A DNA stretch of 64,000 nucleotides, taken from the NCBI GenBank assembly GCA_023091665.1, contig JALJCQ010000013.1, forward strand, positions 2,976,001 through 3,040,000. Direction: 5' to 3'. The position numbers were made by a program, and so were the translations under genes. The notes beneath the pieces are model-generated. The model was given only the letters and a program-made list of their open reading frames with translations, ran no database searches and was not told where the DNA came from. Shown piece after piece: positions 1 to 10,413 of the stretch; positions within the stretch are counted from its first letter, which is position 1; the number at the start of each line of letters is the position of its first letter. The DNA is from Pythium myriotylum (lineage: Eukaryota; Oomycota; Peronosporomycetes; Pythiales; Pythiaceae).

Positions 1-243
1 CTGCCAAACGTCTTAGATATTTCTCGACTCTCTCTTGTTCTCGCAGAAAATACGCTCGTGCAAGAGATTCCACCTTGGCTGCAGGACTGGGCAAAACTCG
101 ACAATACGGCGACGTCACTGCGTGGAAGTCCAGCGTGCGAAGATCCCATGAACAGGCTACTCTGCAAGGAAGTCGACGTGTTTCGCCGACACGACCTTCC
201 GTATGAGGTGATTGCAGCCCAACGGTGCTTAGAATGCTGCTGA
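1..243 (+). CDS. C-terminal end of a leucine-rich-repeat protein (5' part outside window)
   Basis: The frame is open from base 1 to a TGA at 241-243, giving about 80 residues with no start in the window, so this is the 3' end of a gene. The text has an LRR-type segment (IPPWL) followed by a short cap with SPACED and three later cysteines. The same layout closes the LRR membrane protein at 23.5-25.5 kb (LPLWL, then SPVCRDD), so the two look like family members. From that relative I infer an N-terminal multi-pass membrane part that is not visible here. Function is unknown; a surface or sensing role is only a guess. Confidence 0.55.
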   Translation: MPNVLDISRLSLVLAENTLVQEIPPWLQDWAKLDNTATSLRGSPACEDPMNRLLCKEVDVFRRHDLPYEVIAAQRCLECC

Positions 244-360
244 ACGTTGGGTTTGCGACAAGTGGCCCATTTGCCCGTTAGCATGGGACGGGCCCAATGC
301 AAATTGATCTCGGGGAAGGAACAACTGCTGAGGTAGAAATCACAATCAGAATCACGCGCG

Positions 361-1335
361 ATGGGGTTCCTCTTCGGTAGCAACGCAGACAAATGGGATA
401 CCGCCAACGTACCACCCCAACGGGGAAAGACTGCAATCATCACTGGCTCCAACTCAGGCATTGGTTACTACACAGCTAGAGCATTGGCCGAACGTGGAGC
501 CTACGTTGTTTTAGCGTGCCGAAACGAACAACGCGGGCGAGAGGCTGAGGCTGAGATGTCGAAGTATTTAGCAGCGAAGAAAATCGAAGGCGCAGGTCAC
601 GTCGAGTTCAAGCAGGTGGACCTGACCGTGCTCCAGAGCGTCCACGATTTCGTTGATGCTATCAAGAACCGCTTTTCTGTGATCGACGTGCTCATCAACA
701 ACGCTGGAATAGCAGCACCGACTGAGACGCTAACCTCAGATGGACTGGAGACACAGTTTCAGGTGAACCATCTAAGCCATTTCTACCTCACTGCACTGCT
801 CTTCCCTCTGCTTCAGGCATCCAAGGCGTCAAGGGTCGTAACGGTCACCAGTCTCACTCATCGTTTTTCCAACATTGACTTCCCGACGCTGGCCAAGGAG
901 ACAGACTACTCGCTGGCACGTTACGGGCGATCAAAACTGGCCAATTCGTTGTTCACATTTGAGCTTGCGAGTCGTATTGACCAAGCCCAAATCTCAAATG
1001 TCAAAGCCGTGGTGGCGCACCCAGGGATGACCTATAGCGCGATGGTCGGCAAGATCATCAAGAGCTACGTGCCCGACGTGCTGAGCCGACCGCTCGAGTA
1101 CATCGCGACATGGCTGCCGTTCCAGGAAACGGAGATGGGGGCTCTCCCGATACTTTTCGCGGCGACGGCTGACTGCGTCGTGAATGGAGACTATATCGGG
1201 CCGGCCGACTACGCACACCTTCGTGGGTATCCGAGGAAAATGGAGCCGGCATCGAACTCGCAGTCGAAGACAAATCGTTTGGAGTTGTGGAATCTGAGCG
1301 AGACGCTGGCTCAGGTGCACTTCGAGGTCTCGTGA
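361..1335 (+). CDS. Short-chain dehydrogenase/reductase (retinol dehydrogenase / WWOX-like)
   Basis: This single-exon gene encodes 324 residues, a normal length for a classical/extended SDR. The Rossmann cofactor motif TGSNSGIG is at residues 28-35, NNAG at about 113, and the catalytic YGRSK at about 188-192, with a serine in the preceding VTVTS strand. These residues predict an active NAD(P)(H)-dependent oxidoreductase. The protein resembles retinol dehydrogenase 11-14 and WW-domain oxidoreductase catalytic parts; the substrate cannot be told. No signal peptide is evident. The ATG at 361 is the first in frame and the fold begins shortly after it, so the start is well placed. Confidence 0.9.
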   Translation: MGFLFGSNADKWDTANVPPQRGKTAIITGSNSGIGYYTARALAERGAYVVLACRNEQRGREAEAEMSKYLAAKKIEGAGHVEFKQVDLTVLQSVHDFVDAIKNRFSVIDVLINNAGIAAPTETLTSDGLETQFQVNHLSHFYLTALLFPLLQASKASRVVTVTSLTHRFSNIDFPTLAKETDYSLARYGRSKLANSLFTFELASRIDQAQISNVKAVVAHPGMTYSAMVGKIIKSYVPDVLSRPLEYIATWLPFQETEMGALPILFAATADCVVNGDYIGPADYAHLRGYPRKMEPASNSQSKTNRLELWNLSETLAQVHFEVS

Positions 1336-2575
1336 GGATACCCAAGTTGAAAGAGACAATCCCATTCCTCGCATGTTGTGTATGAACCCAATCGATGTCT
1401 TCTGATCAAAATATTTGTGATGAAGTGAATCCCTGAAAACCATATCGTGGGAATTGGAGCTCGTAGCACGACTGGTTGGCCGGCTTTGCATGGTGGCGCT
1501 AAGTTTTTCGATAGGCTGCAGCGTCGTTGCCCCTCTTAAGAAGACCGCTTACGAGTGAAACACGAGTTATGAGCTCTGAAAGCAGTTTTAGTCCTCCACT
1601 CGTTGGTTCAGACGACAGTGAGGTAAAGAAAACCATTTTTTCGACTCGCGTGTTCTCTGCCTACCAAGTCACTAGTTCCAGAAGCGGCCCACCCGACGGT
1701 ACTTTATACTTGTGGAGTATCAGGATCCTTCAAACGATCTGTCCAAGCTGTGGAGTGACTACCTAGATGGGCACTATGAATGCGATCAAACTCACAAAGG
1801 CGCTTGAACGTTGAAGCCACGAAGCCACCATGGCTGGTCGATAATTGGTGTGTACACAGTCAATGGTTATCTTGGCAATGATCACTCATATGAAGTGCAC
1901 TGAAGAAAGAGCGACTTGGTGTGCATTCTTCGTATGTTCGGAGTCTAACTTCAAGGAGTTTTGATGTGAAGACCGTTGCCAAATCAGTACCGTTGATGCT
2001 TGATGCCAGACATTAGGTATTTCTTCATGGGGCATCGCAGCGACAAGCGGATTTTGTAGGTCTACGCAACGAAGATATTCGTGAACAGGAATCCCTCTGG
2101 TTGATTCCATTTTATCTTCGCGAAATATGATCTCACAACGGTGCAACAAGCGCTCAATCACCAACCGACGAACTGAACAAGCGCAATCGCAAGATTGCCT
2201 CCCCGGGCAAATGAAGAGTCCGGCTGAAAAGCGAGCAGCTGGTTCGAATGCTTGATGCTTAAGGCTACTGAGTGGAGGATGCAAAGCCTTCGGATTAATT
2301 CACTTCGTGTACGCTATCAGTATGGCCGGTTTGGTTGTATTCGCTTCGCAATCTATACGATTTAGATATGGGTCGTTTGCGTCCACAACCTGCCGTGACC
2401 TCAGCATGCGCAGATGACGGCTCGCCATCGATTTATCCTCTGAGATAGTGAGCACACACTTGATCGCCCGCAAAGCCTTCTGAAGAACTTGAGCTGGAGT
2501 GGCTTGTACACGCGGGAGGGGGGGGGGGGGATTTAAACGGCAAAATGTTGGCTGAGCATACACGAAAATGACTCT
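1336..2575. other. Gene-poor interval with unidentified reverse-strand reading frames and a G13 tract
   Basis: No gene can be supported here. On the minus strand one reading frame runs from about 2563 to 1886 with a single in-frame stop near 2300. Its conceptual product has no motif I recognise, and it could be a decayed gene or chance. A run of 13 G residues lies at 2518-2530, just beyond the 3' end of the WDR76-like gene. Nothing else stands out. Confidence 0.4.
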
Positions 2576-4216
2576 TCAATCGAAGTGACGCTGATAGCTA
2601 TAAAACTGCAGACGTTGACCCATTGCGACCAATAGACGATCTTCATGAGGGTCGGCCGCTATATATGAAGCCTTCGCTGGTAGCTGCCCACAACTGATAG
2701 TCGAGCCATCTTCAGTTCGTTGAAGCAAGAGTTGGTCTTGGGAAAACGCGCCAGTCGACACGACAAAGCGGCCACTGGACAAAAAACACGGGTGAAATAT
2801 CGACTGCGATCCTCCAGATCCGTTTGCGGTATTGAGAACTTGAAGCGGCTTCGAAGGGTATCTTAGGTCATAGAGATGCATCTCGGGATCAAAACTTGAC
2901 GACAGCAGCAGGTATTCTAGCGTTGGATGCCAGACGACGCTATTAATCGCCCGCGAGTGCGCATCGGTGATTACTAGATTCGCGGTTGCACGATCGTTGC
3001 GCACATCGTACACGCGCAGATCTCGGTCATTGCCTCCTGACGCAAAGGTGTGCGAGTTCGCTGGGCAGAATCGCGCGCTCTTGACGACACCATTGTGTTC
3101 TTCGTATCGGCGTACGACTCGCATAGATGGTTCGTCTTCATCCAATTGTGCCAGAGCGATCGTCGAATCCTTGGAACACGTGAGCACGCTGTTGCCGGAC
3201 ACGTCCATGCCGAATATGCCCGTGCGATGCAGATCTTCGACGACCATAGTTTCCTTCGGCAAGTCACCGGCGCTTTGGTTGAGATCCCACAACTTCACCA
3301 CGCCGTCGTTTGCCGCGCTAAGAAGCAGATTACGACCGCCTGGCGTGCTTCGTGCCAGACTCAGACAGGAAATCCAGCCTCGATGAGCACGGAAAGAAAG
3401 GAGTGGTGTTAACTCTCCGCCTCCGATCATCTTGGCAGGATAGATAGACACGTGGCCCTGGTGGCCGCCCGTGGCGATGAGTGCGTTTCGCTGGAATGGG
3501 CTGAAGCTGATGCTGTAAATTTTGCGCAGATTCGGGTCCTCCAAGCTGTCTGTACTCTCGCGAAAGCCGACCAGTGATCCTTGCGGCTGATCATGCGTGG
3601 GCAGGCGCTCAGCGTCACGACTGCACATATACCTGAACACACTAGAGTCTAGATATGCAACGGACTCGGTAGTGGTATCTTCAATGGCAGTCTTGTCTGG
3701 TACCAACTCGATCGTCTCAGTCGTGATAGTGCCTCGCAATCGAGAAGACCGTCTTGTGACCATGGGAAGTTCTGCCTCTTGGCGTGGTCGCTTCTTCACC
3801 GCCACTTTCTTGGGCCGCGGTGCGTCCACAGTCTTGCGCACTTCTCTCTGAGCGGTTGCGACACCGAGATCCCGGAGGAACTGCGCGTTCATCGCCACGC
3901 GCGCGAGCCGTTTGCGCTCGTACTCGGACACTTGTGGGAGCTGCGTATCTGCACCAGTCTCTGCTTCATCTTCAGTCCCAGACGCCTCTGCGCTGGTTTG
4001 CGATGCTGGTGCCTGGGCCCGTGATGTAGGTTGGTCGGCGGCAGACGCCTCATCTTCTAACTGCGCCTGCGCCACTTCCACAGCCTCAACTGACGCCAAA
4101 CTCCGTTCTCCGGTGGAATCGACCTCGCTCTTCCGACTGAGCGGCGCGAAATACCGCAGGATGCCGTTCGTCGGTCGCGCTTGCGCCGCCGCCTGCTTCC
4201 TTGCCGCCTTGGCCAT
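2576..4216 (-). CDS. WDR76: WD40 protein of the WDR76/CMR1 family
   Basis: This single exon encodes 546 residues. The N-terminal 190 residues are low-complexity, acidic and Lys/Arg-rich. The rest is a WD40 propeller with recognisable blades (SAANDGVVKLWDL, CSKDSTIALAQL, SGGNDRDLRVYDV, SSSFDPEMHLYDL). The order matches WDR76/CMR1, which is linked in yeast and animals to chromatin, DNA damage and ubiquitin-related quality control in the nucleus. Residues about 16-24 (TNGILRYF) look like a PCNA-interacting PIP-type box. The ATG at 4216 is the first in frame. The gene is divergent from the ankyrin gene at 4528, with about 310 bp between starts. Confidence 0.85.
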   Translation of the reverse strand: MAKAARKQAAAQARPTNGILRYFAPLSRKSEVDSTGERSLASVEAVEVAQAQLEDEASAADQPTSRAQAPASQTSAEASGTEDEAETGADTQLPQVSEYERKRLARVAMNAQFLRDLGVATAQREVRKTVDAPRPKKVAVKKRPRQEAELPMVTRRSSRLRGTITTETIELVPDKTAIEDTTTESVAYLDSSVFRYMCSRDAERLPTHDQPQGSLVGFRESTDSLEDPNLRKIYSISFSPFQRNALIATGGHQGHVSIYPAKMIGGGELTPLLSFRAHRGWISCLSLARSTPGGRNLLLSAANDGVVKLWDLNQSAGDLPKETMVVEDLHRTGIFGMDVSGNSVLTCSKDSTIALAQLDEDEPSMRVVRRYEEHNGVVKSARFCPANSHTFASGGNDRDLRVYDVRNDRATANLVITDAHSRAINSVVWHPTLEYLLLSSSFDPEMHLYDLRYPSKPLQVLNTANGSGGSQSIFHPCFLSSGRFVVSTGAFSQDQLLLQRTEDGSTISCGQLPAKASYIAADPHEDRLLVAMGQRLQFYSYQRHFD

Positions 4217-4471
4217 TCCACCAGTTTGCGAGTGATGAAGTTCGTATCAGTGCACGAATCGGTTCTTATCGCATGCCACTCAAAGTTAGCGCGCTTTCTG
4301 AAACGGCTGGTTTCGGTTCGATCCAACATGAGACCCGGGGGCTTCGGCGTCCTGATGAATGCCGCCGACGCTGCTGATGTTGCGGCGAGCATTCGAGAAG
4401 GTTCGTATTCACCATGAGGATGCAAGTAGCTCTTCAGGAGCTGCCACAAGTCGCAGATACTGGTGCTCCGT

Positions 4472-4521
4472 GAGTGATGGTCAACCAACCTAAGTCCTCT
4501 TCCCAGCAGCTCAGTTCATTT
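4472..4521 (+). promoter_or_regulatory. Promoter of ankyrin gene 1: GAGTGATGGTC element plus initiator-like TCATTTG
   Basis: The 11-mer GAGTGATGGTC occupies 4472-4482, and an initiator-like TCATTTG lies at 4515-4521, seven bases before the ATG at 4528. The same 11-mer recurs upstream of three other genes in this window at a similar distance. The initiator position favours 4528 as start over the upstream ATG at 4477. Confidence 0.5.
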
Positions 4522-4527
4522 GACACC

Positions 4528-6573
4528 ATGCTCCATCGCCTCGACGACTCGCTGCTTCGAGGCGTGCTACACTTTCTCACCACCGGCGACGTCTACCGAC
4601 TGTGGTTATTTGCAGAGGAACATGACGTCGAGGTGTTGTGCGACTGCCTCGCGGTGGATCTAGGTGGCAGTGACCGGATAGCTCAGCGTGAACGCGCCAA
4701 GCACATGGCAGCGGCGTACGCTTGCTGGACAGCGCTGCTGAAGCTCACGAAGAGATCCCATTTGCAACATGTACTGCTCAGCCCTCGTACGGTTGAATCC
4801 ATTCTTGACGAGCTTCAGAATCTCGGTTTCTCGCTGGCACCACATCCGGATCGACAGAGAGCAATGCTCGTCGTGGCAAGGCGGTCTTCGCTTCCAGCCT
4901 ACGTGATGTATGCTGCAGCACGAATAGGCAATATCGAGAGCGTCGTGTGGCTGCACCATGTGGCTCGTTACGATCTGGCCGAAGCGCTTTCGGTCGCTGG
5001 ACGGAATGGTCACGTCGAACTTGTTTCGTGGCTTCTGAATCGCGCAAACAGTTGTGGTATCGCAGGTGCAGGTGAACACACGGTAAAAGTGCTGTTCAGC
5101 TTACTTGATGATCCAGCACTCGGTGTAGCTGCCTGGTGCGTGAAGAAAACAAACACTGACACTGACCAGCATTTCGCCTTGACGACAAGGTGGGGGTTCG
5201 GTGCTCAAAGCCTGCGTTCCACGATCTACCCGGTCATAGACATGGCTGCAGGCCACGGCGACCTGGAGGGTGTTCGACAACTTTTTCTTCATCCAGTCTT
5301 CAAAGACGCGTTCACCGTGGAGGCATTTGAAAGTGCAGCAGGCATGGGCCATCTGGATGTGCTCAAGGTGCTCTACGAACACTGGCGTGACGAATTCGAA
5401 GAAGATCGGTGCCTTCACGTTGCAGCAATTAAAGGCCGGCTGGAAGTGGCACAGTGGCTAGCGGCAAACAACATCGGTGGAGTGCTCCGACACCAAACAT
5501 ACCAGCAGGTTATTCGCAACGGCCACCTTAACATTCTTCAGTGGATGGTGAACTCGTTCCCAACCAGTGCTGCCATCCACATGGATAACTCAAAGGTTGC
5601 TGTTGCTGCTCGCGCGGGCCATTCTCACATAGTGAAGTGGCTTATTGAGGAAGAAGGCTACGAAGTCATACGGTATCATCTCAGTCAGGCAGCAGGCGGC
5701 GGACACCTCGACCTCGTTCAGTGGATACTTCAGTATCCTCGCAAGAGACCCGATGGTTCCATAGAACATCTCTTTGTTGATCAGACCGTGCTCAATATGG
5801 CCGCGAAAAGTGGGAGCTACGCGTTGGTTCGATGGCTCGTTGAAGATCAAGGCGCATGGTCTCCCGATGCTTTGCAGTTTGCGCTCAAGAGCTCCAACGT
5901 CGACACGATTGTTTATCTGCACAGAATGGGAGAGAATCGTGCACAAACATTTGAGCAATCGGCAGCCCAGGTCAATACCCGCGAATGGATCTGTAAGGAC
6001 GACTATGAGCCGCTCGAGTGTTTGCTCCGGCTCGGCTACACTAGAGGGATTCTAAACAAGAATCACTTCGACCGTCTGAAGGCAACAGAGCGAGAATTTT
6101 CGTTCGTGGAACGCTGTCTTGGATGGCAGTCGAGTCTGAGTAATCCGGGTCTGTCCAAGGATCGCTCTGACTTTGCAATGACGAAACTTCGAAAGGTGGT
6201 GCGACAGATTATCGAAGTGTATGATTCTTCTTTTCTCCGGGCTATCGCATGGCTGCCTCAATGGGCTGTTGAGCACGGGACACTAAGCACTCTTCGGCGT
6301 CTTGCCGAAGTCCAGCACCCGAAGATCTTCACACCTGAGATTTTCAAGCGCCTCCTTCGTGTCTCAGCCGACGAGCAAAAAGTTCGATGGTTCTTGACGG
6401 AGCGGCCGTTTCTCTGTGCTCCTCGCGTCGTGCAATGGGCCGTCAAGTTGAAAAAGCACGTTTTCACGAAATGGTTCTTCGAGGTGTTTCTCGCGGATCG
6501 TCAAGACGCAGAGCTGCACAGACGATGTGTTTGCACAGCTGAGCGTGCTACTGTAAAGTACCGCCAGTGGTGA
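4528..6573 (+). CDS. Ankyrin-type repeat protein, family copy 1
   Basis: The gene encodes 681 residues in a single exon. After a conserved head (LDDSLLRGVL..DVYRLWLFAEE) it consists of degenerate ankyrin-like helical repeats of the pattern GHLDVLKVLYEHW / GRLEVAQWLAA / GHSHIVKWL. The tail block (WLPQWAVEHGTLSTLRRLAEVQHPKIF) is shared by all copies. The start at 4528 is chosen because it gives the same head length as the paralogues and follows an initiator-like site. The head faintly resembles an F-box, which would suggest a ubiquitin-ligase adaptor, but that is inference. Copies 2 and 4 are intact; copies 3 and 5 are broken. Confidence 0.8.
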   Translation: MLHRLDDSLLRGVLHFLTTGDVYRLWLFAEEHDVEVLCDCLAVDLGGSDRIAQRERAKHMAAAYACWTALLKLTKRSHLQHVLLSPRTVESILDELQNLGFSLAPHPDRQRAMLVVARRSSLPAYVMYAAARIGNIESVVWLHHVARYDLAEALSVAGRNGHVELVSWLLNRANSCGIAGAGEHTVKVLFSLLDDPALGVAAWCVKKTNTDTDQHFALTTRWGFGAQSLRSTIYPVIDMAAGHGDLEGVRQLFLHPVFKDAFTVEAFESAAGMGHLDVLKVLYEHWRDEFEEDRCLHVAAIKGRLEVAQWLAANNIGGVLRHQTYQQVIRNGHLNILQWMVNSFPTSAAIHMDNSKVAVAARAGHSHIVKWLIEEEGYEVIRYHLSQAAGGGHLDLVQWILQYPRKRPDGSIEHLFVDQTVLNMAAKSGSYALVRWLVEDQGAWSPDALQFALKSSNVDTIVYLHRMGENRAQTFEQSAAQVNTREWICKDDYEPLECLLRLGYTRGILNKNHFDRLKATEREFSFVERCLGWQSSLSNPGLSKDRSDFAMTKLRKVVRQIIEVYDSSFLRAIAWLPQWAVEHGTLSTLRRLAEVQHPKIFTPEIFKRLLRVSADEQKVRWFLTERPFLCAPRVVQWAVKLKKHVFTKWFFEVFLADRQDAELHRRCVCTAERATVKYRQW

Positions 6574-7142
6574 AATCAGCTCCGTGCTTATGCGCAATGT
6601 GTGGCGTGGGATGGGCGAGGGACTTTGCTCCAAGTAAACACTGGTGTCAGTGGGACTCTTGCCCGAGGAAGGCATCTCGGATGGCTCTCCGCCAACGCGT
6701 AGAAGACGGAGTGGTGTGCGCTCTCAGACGTATCGCTTCCGATCCGCGCTCCTTCCCAAGACGATCGCCGTGCCTCCCGACCGGAAGGGCTCCGACGCCC
6801 CCCGTTCCCATTCAGGATTGGGCGTACTGTATGGGCGAGTCACTCTCGCTGTACTCACTCTCCACTCATCAGCGACCACGAGAAGGCAATCTGGACTGTT
6901 CTCCTCATCACGCCTCTCCAACTTGCCCCACGTTGCAGTTCACCCATGTCAGCCGTGGAGGCGAGAATCCAACACAGTCGTCGCGGATTGGCTGAAATCA
7001 ATGCGGATACGCTTTACGGGCGTCGGATTGGCTGAAATGCCACTGTAGCTCTTTCTGTTAAATCGAATGATGGGCTATTTTCTTCTATGCGATCAGCTCA
7101 CGTACCTCTTCACATTTTCGCATTCCTCCATTCCTTCCCAAG
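6574..7142. other. Intergenic region between ankyrin genes 1 and 2, with repeated GATTGGCTGAAAT and an initiator-like site
   Basis: GGATTGGCTGAAAT occurs twice about 40 bases apart, near 6985 and 7025. It contains ATTGG, the reverse of a CCAAT box, so these may be CCAAT-type sites for the next gene. At 7108-7126 CTTCACATTTTCGCATTCC resembles the oomycete initiator and ends 16 bases before the ATG at 7143. No further gene is seen. Confidence 0.4.
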
Positions 7143-9131
7143 ATGAGCTGGCGCCTCCTGAGCACCGACTGGGCGCTCGACGCCGTGCTCGCGCTCCTCG
7201 GAGACGGCAGCGAAGACGTCTACTGCCTCTGGCTCGCCGCCGTCGACTGCGGCGCCGCGCACGTGCGCGACCACCTGCTGCTCCACTCGAATGCGCGACC
7301 GCTCTCCATGGCGCGCGCGCGCGACCTGGCGATCGTCCACGCATGTTGGGACACGCTGACCAAGATGCCCGCACCACCCAGTCGACCCCAGTGGATCAAG
7401 ACCGAAGATCACAAGGCGCGAGAGTACGCGTCCAAGCGAGGCAAGCGCCAGCAGCGCCAGCAGCAGTCGTGGGCGGCTCACCTTCTCTACGAAGCAGCCA
7501 AGCGCGGCCACTTGGAGAGCGTGGCCAAGCTCCACTCGGCTTGCCCGTACGACCAGGCAGTTGCGCTTGAAGAGGCGGCGCGGAATGGCCGAATCGATGT
7601 CGTTGCATGGCTTCTCAAGACCCCGCGGGACGGGGTTGTTTGCGATTTCAACTTTGATTCGGACCCGGTCTTGGATTTCTGTGCGTGGCGTGTCCAGCGA
7701 TCAACCACAGCCTACTTCACGTTGTCCAAGAAGTGGGGGTTGATGAAGAACGACCGTGCGTACAGTATCGGGGCTATGGCTGCCTCCCACGGAGATCTTG
7801 CTACGGTGGATCGTTTGTTCGGTCATCCGATTTTCAAGTCGTCGTTTGGTACCCGTGCGATCGAGGGCGCAGCTCTCGGTGGCCATGTGGATATTCTTGA
7901 ACGACTTTTCACCAAGCTTCCGCGCGAGTTCGCTAATTCTGCCGTCTTTCAGAAAGCAATGGAGGCAGGGAACATGGAAGTCGCGAAATGGCTTTTGGCG
8001 AGACGTATTCGTCATGAACCGGTGTGGGCTATCCAGGCAGCTGCTGTTGAAAGCGGAAATATCGACGCAGTCCGCTGGGTTATGGCGAATCTTGGCGACA
8101 GTCCGTTCGTTAGCAGCTCCACTATGGCGAAGCTTGCAGCTAGGGGACACGAAGAGATGGTTCGATGGCTTGTGGAAGAGAACAGGGCAGCGATCAGCTT
8201 GCGAGATATCACAGAAGCAATGAGCAATCGTCATGCCGATTTGAGCAAGTGGATGGCGTCACACTGTGTCGAGAACGTGTCATCAGTATCTGCGAGCCTC
8301 CTACGCGAAGCTGCCACAGTTGGAAACTCGGCTCTTGCCAAGTGGCTCGTCGAAGAACTAGATCTTTGGGATCCTCTTGCCTTTTGTACACCATCTCCCA
8401 GCTCCGAGGTCATGGCATACCTGCACAACGCTGCGTCTCGTCGGGCCGAGAAACTCCGAGCCCCGATCAGCCAACTGCTATCGGTTCGAGAACGGTCCTG
8501 GATCCATACTGGAGCTTTCGAGTGCGTCACTTGGCTTCTCGAACATGGTTACACGGATGGTTTCCTCTCAGAGGTCGATTTGGGCTATGTCTTGGTTATT
8601 GAGGATGCACATACAGCAAACCAGCGGTCTTTTGGACGAGATACAAGGCAAATCGCAAACCTCAGATGGACTCCGAGCGAGTCAACGATGCGTCAGTTGT
8701 CGAAGGTGGTTGAGTTGATCATCAAGTGCTACAATCCCGAGTTTTTGCGACGGATCAACTGGCTACCAACGTGGGCAGTACGCCACGGCTCGATGTCCTC
8801 GCTCAAGCGACTGGCTGAGATCGGGCATCCTCACCTTTTCACAAGACGGAGGTTCCAACTTGTGCTACGAGAGACCAAGAATACTTCCGTCGTGCAGTGG
8901 TTCCTCGAGCAGCGACCAGCCTTCCTCTCTTCTCGAGTGATCGAGTGGGCCATTCAGTACGACAAGCGGCAGTTCCTCTTATGGCTCTTCCAGCGTTTCC
9001 TCCCTCAGCTGACGACACTTCGGAACGTCGCACGCGTCGAGATCCACGACCACTGTCTCTCGTCCCCCCACGTCGAGGAACCCAAGCTGCACCACTTCGA
9101 TCTTCTCTCAATTCTGGCAAGCCATGCTTGA
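7143..9131 (+). CDS. Ankyrin-type repeat protein, family copy 2
   Basis: The gene encodes 662 residues in a single exon, head to tail with copy 1. It has the family head (DVYCLWLAAVDCG), then degenerate ankyrin-like repeats (GHLESVAKLHSACPY, GRIDVVAWLL, GHVDILERLF, GHEEMVRWLVEE) and the family tail (WLPTWAVRHGSMSSLKRLAEIGHPHLF). The N-terminal third is markedly GC-rich compared with the remainder. The ATG at 7143 directly follows an initiator-like site. No signal peptide or membrane segment is evident, so a cytoplasmic or nuclear scaffold is likely. The specific partner is unknown. Confidence 0.8.
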   Translation: MSWRLLSTDWALDAVLALLGDGSEDVYCLWLAAVDCGAAHVRDHLLLHSNARPLSMARARDLAIVHACWDTLTKMPAPPSRPQWIKTEDHKAREYASKRGKRQQRQQQSWAAHLLYEAAKRGHLESVAKLHSACPYDQAVALEEAARNGRIDVVAWLLKTPRDGVVCDFNFDSDPVLDFCAWRVQRSTTAYFTLSKKWGLMKNDRAYSIGAMAASHGDLATVDRLFGHPIFKSSFGTRAIEGAALGGHVDILERLFTKLPREFANSAVFQKAMEAGNMEVAKWLLARRIRHEPVWAIQAAAVESGNIDAVRWVMANLGDSPFVSSSTMAKLAARGHEEMVRWLVEENRAAISLRDITEAMSNRHADLSKWMASHCVENVSSVSASLLREAATVGNSALAKWLVEELDLWDPLAFCTPSPSSEVMAYLHNAASRRAEKLRAPISQLLSVRERSWIHTGAFECVTWLLEHGYTDGFLSEVDLGYVLVIEDAHTANQRSFGRDTRQIANLRWTPSESTMRQLSKVVELIIKCYNPEFLRRINWLPTWAVRHGSMSSLKRLAEIGHPHLFTRRRFQLVLRETKNTSVVQWFLEQRPAFLSSRVIEWAIQYDKRQFLLWLFQRFLPQLTTLRNVARVEIHDHCLSSPHVEEPKLHHFDLLSILASHA

Positions 9132-9249
9132 CCAAAGCGATCTACTGTATTAGTTTAACTGTAACGAATGAAACTGGAGACAACAATAGCGGTTCTTAAC
9201 ATGCCGTTTGGACTGGTTGGGGAGCTCAATCGTCGATTGCGAGCGTCCG

Positions 9250-10413
9250 ATGGTGCTGCTCCTCCGTGCGCGGAGCGTGCTGCTCGCGCGGCCGTCGCTC
9301 GCTCTCTGCGCCGTCACGTTGCAACCATCGCCGTGGCGCTCGGCGGTCCAGTTGCGCTCCATTCGACGACAGTCCAGGCCCGCAGTCCCGCTCAAGTTCG
9401 CATGTCTGCCCGCGGCAGTCGAAGCCTTCCACGCCAGCGCGGGACACTACATCGTGCCGTTCAATCTCGTCGTTCCAGGCAGCCAGCGCAGCACCGAGCG
9501 CGTGAAAGTGACCGCGATCGGGCGAGCGGAGAGTGTGGACGCAGTGGATTGGCCTGAGGAAGCGCGAGGGTTCGCACTCGGTCGCCTCGTGAGGTCGTAT
9601 CTGGGGACTCCCATCAATCGCGCTCGTTATCCACAAGTCGAGAAAGGCTTGCGGGATATTGGATTCCCCGTCGATATCGACTACAAGGAGTATGTGTGGG
9701 AGAAACAATACCTCGCGGCTTTACGCGCGTTTTCTACTCTCCACGGACATAGTCTCGTTCCCCGACGGTTCACAGTGCCTCGAGGAGACCCGTCATGGCC
9801 CATCGAGACGTGGGGGCTTCATCTTGGCACGTGGGTGAGCAACACTCGTGAGAGGCGCAAGCGCTTGTCCATCAAACAGGTCAATCAGCTCGAGGATGTG
9901 GGGTGCGTGTGGGACGTCATCGATTCTACTTGGTCTGAAGAAGTCCTGCCTGCATTGGAGATCTTCAAGGAGGTCTATGGCCACCTTCGGATTAAGAAAG
10001 ATTTCGTAGTTCCGTCGCACGCACCATGGCCGAAGAGAGCGTGGGGATCCCGGCTTGGTTTCACGATCGGCAACATTCGGTCTCGAGGGGATTACTCAGA
10101 TCAAACGATCCGCGATGCTTCCAAGCTGACGGCTCTCGGTTTCGTGTGGGACTTCCACGACGATCGCTGGAGCAATGTGATACTTCCGGCATTCGAGACA
10201 TACTACGCACAGCATGGACACTGTAACGTGTCAGCACAGTTCATCGTGCCTACTAAAGCACCGTGGCCGGAGGCGACTTGGGACCTGAAACTCGGCATGA
10301 TATTGACAGGGTTGAAGTATCGAAATTGTTATTCAGATAAGTGCGAAAAAGATAGGGCACGACTTGAAGCGATCAAGTTGGATGAGGCACTCAGAAAGAA
10401 GTCGGATACGTAG
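9250..10413 (+). CDS. Helicase-associated (HA) repeat protein, probably mitochondrial
   Basis: The gene encodes 387 residues from the first true ATG at 9250. At least four repeats share a pattern of aromatic-rich F..F...HGH..VP..F.VP...PWP...WG..LG, typical of the helicase-associated domain (PF03457) that is expanded as stand-alone proteins in oomycetes and other stramenopiles. No helicase motor is present. The N-terminal 45 residues are rich in Arg, Leu, Ser and Ala with few acids, which resembles a mitochondrial presequence. Function of such stand-alone HA proteins is not established; nucleic-acid binding is inferred. A degraded piece of another copy lies at 12958-13045. An initiator-like GCTCAATCGTCGATTG lies at about 9224. 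Confidence 0.75.
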   Translation: MVLLLRARSVLLARPSLALCAVTLQPSPWRSAVQLRSIRRQSRPAVPLKFACLPAAVEAFHASAGHYIVPFNLVVPGSQRSTERVKVTAIGRAESVDAVDWPEEARGFALGRLVRSYLGTPINRARYPQVEKGLRDIGFPVDIDYKEYVWEKQYLAALRAFSTLHGHSLVPRRFTVPRGDPSWPIETWGLHLGTWVSNTRERRKRLSIKQVNQLEDVGCVWDVIDSTWSEEVLPALEIFKEVYGHLRIKKDFVVPSHAPWPKRAWGSRLGFTIGNIRSRGDYSDQTIRDASKLTALGFVWDFHDDRWSNVILPAFETYYAQHGHCNVSAQFIVPTKAPWPEATWDLKLGMILTGLKYRNCYSDKCEKDRARLEAIKLDEALRKKSDT

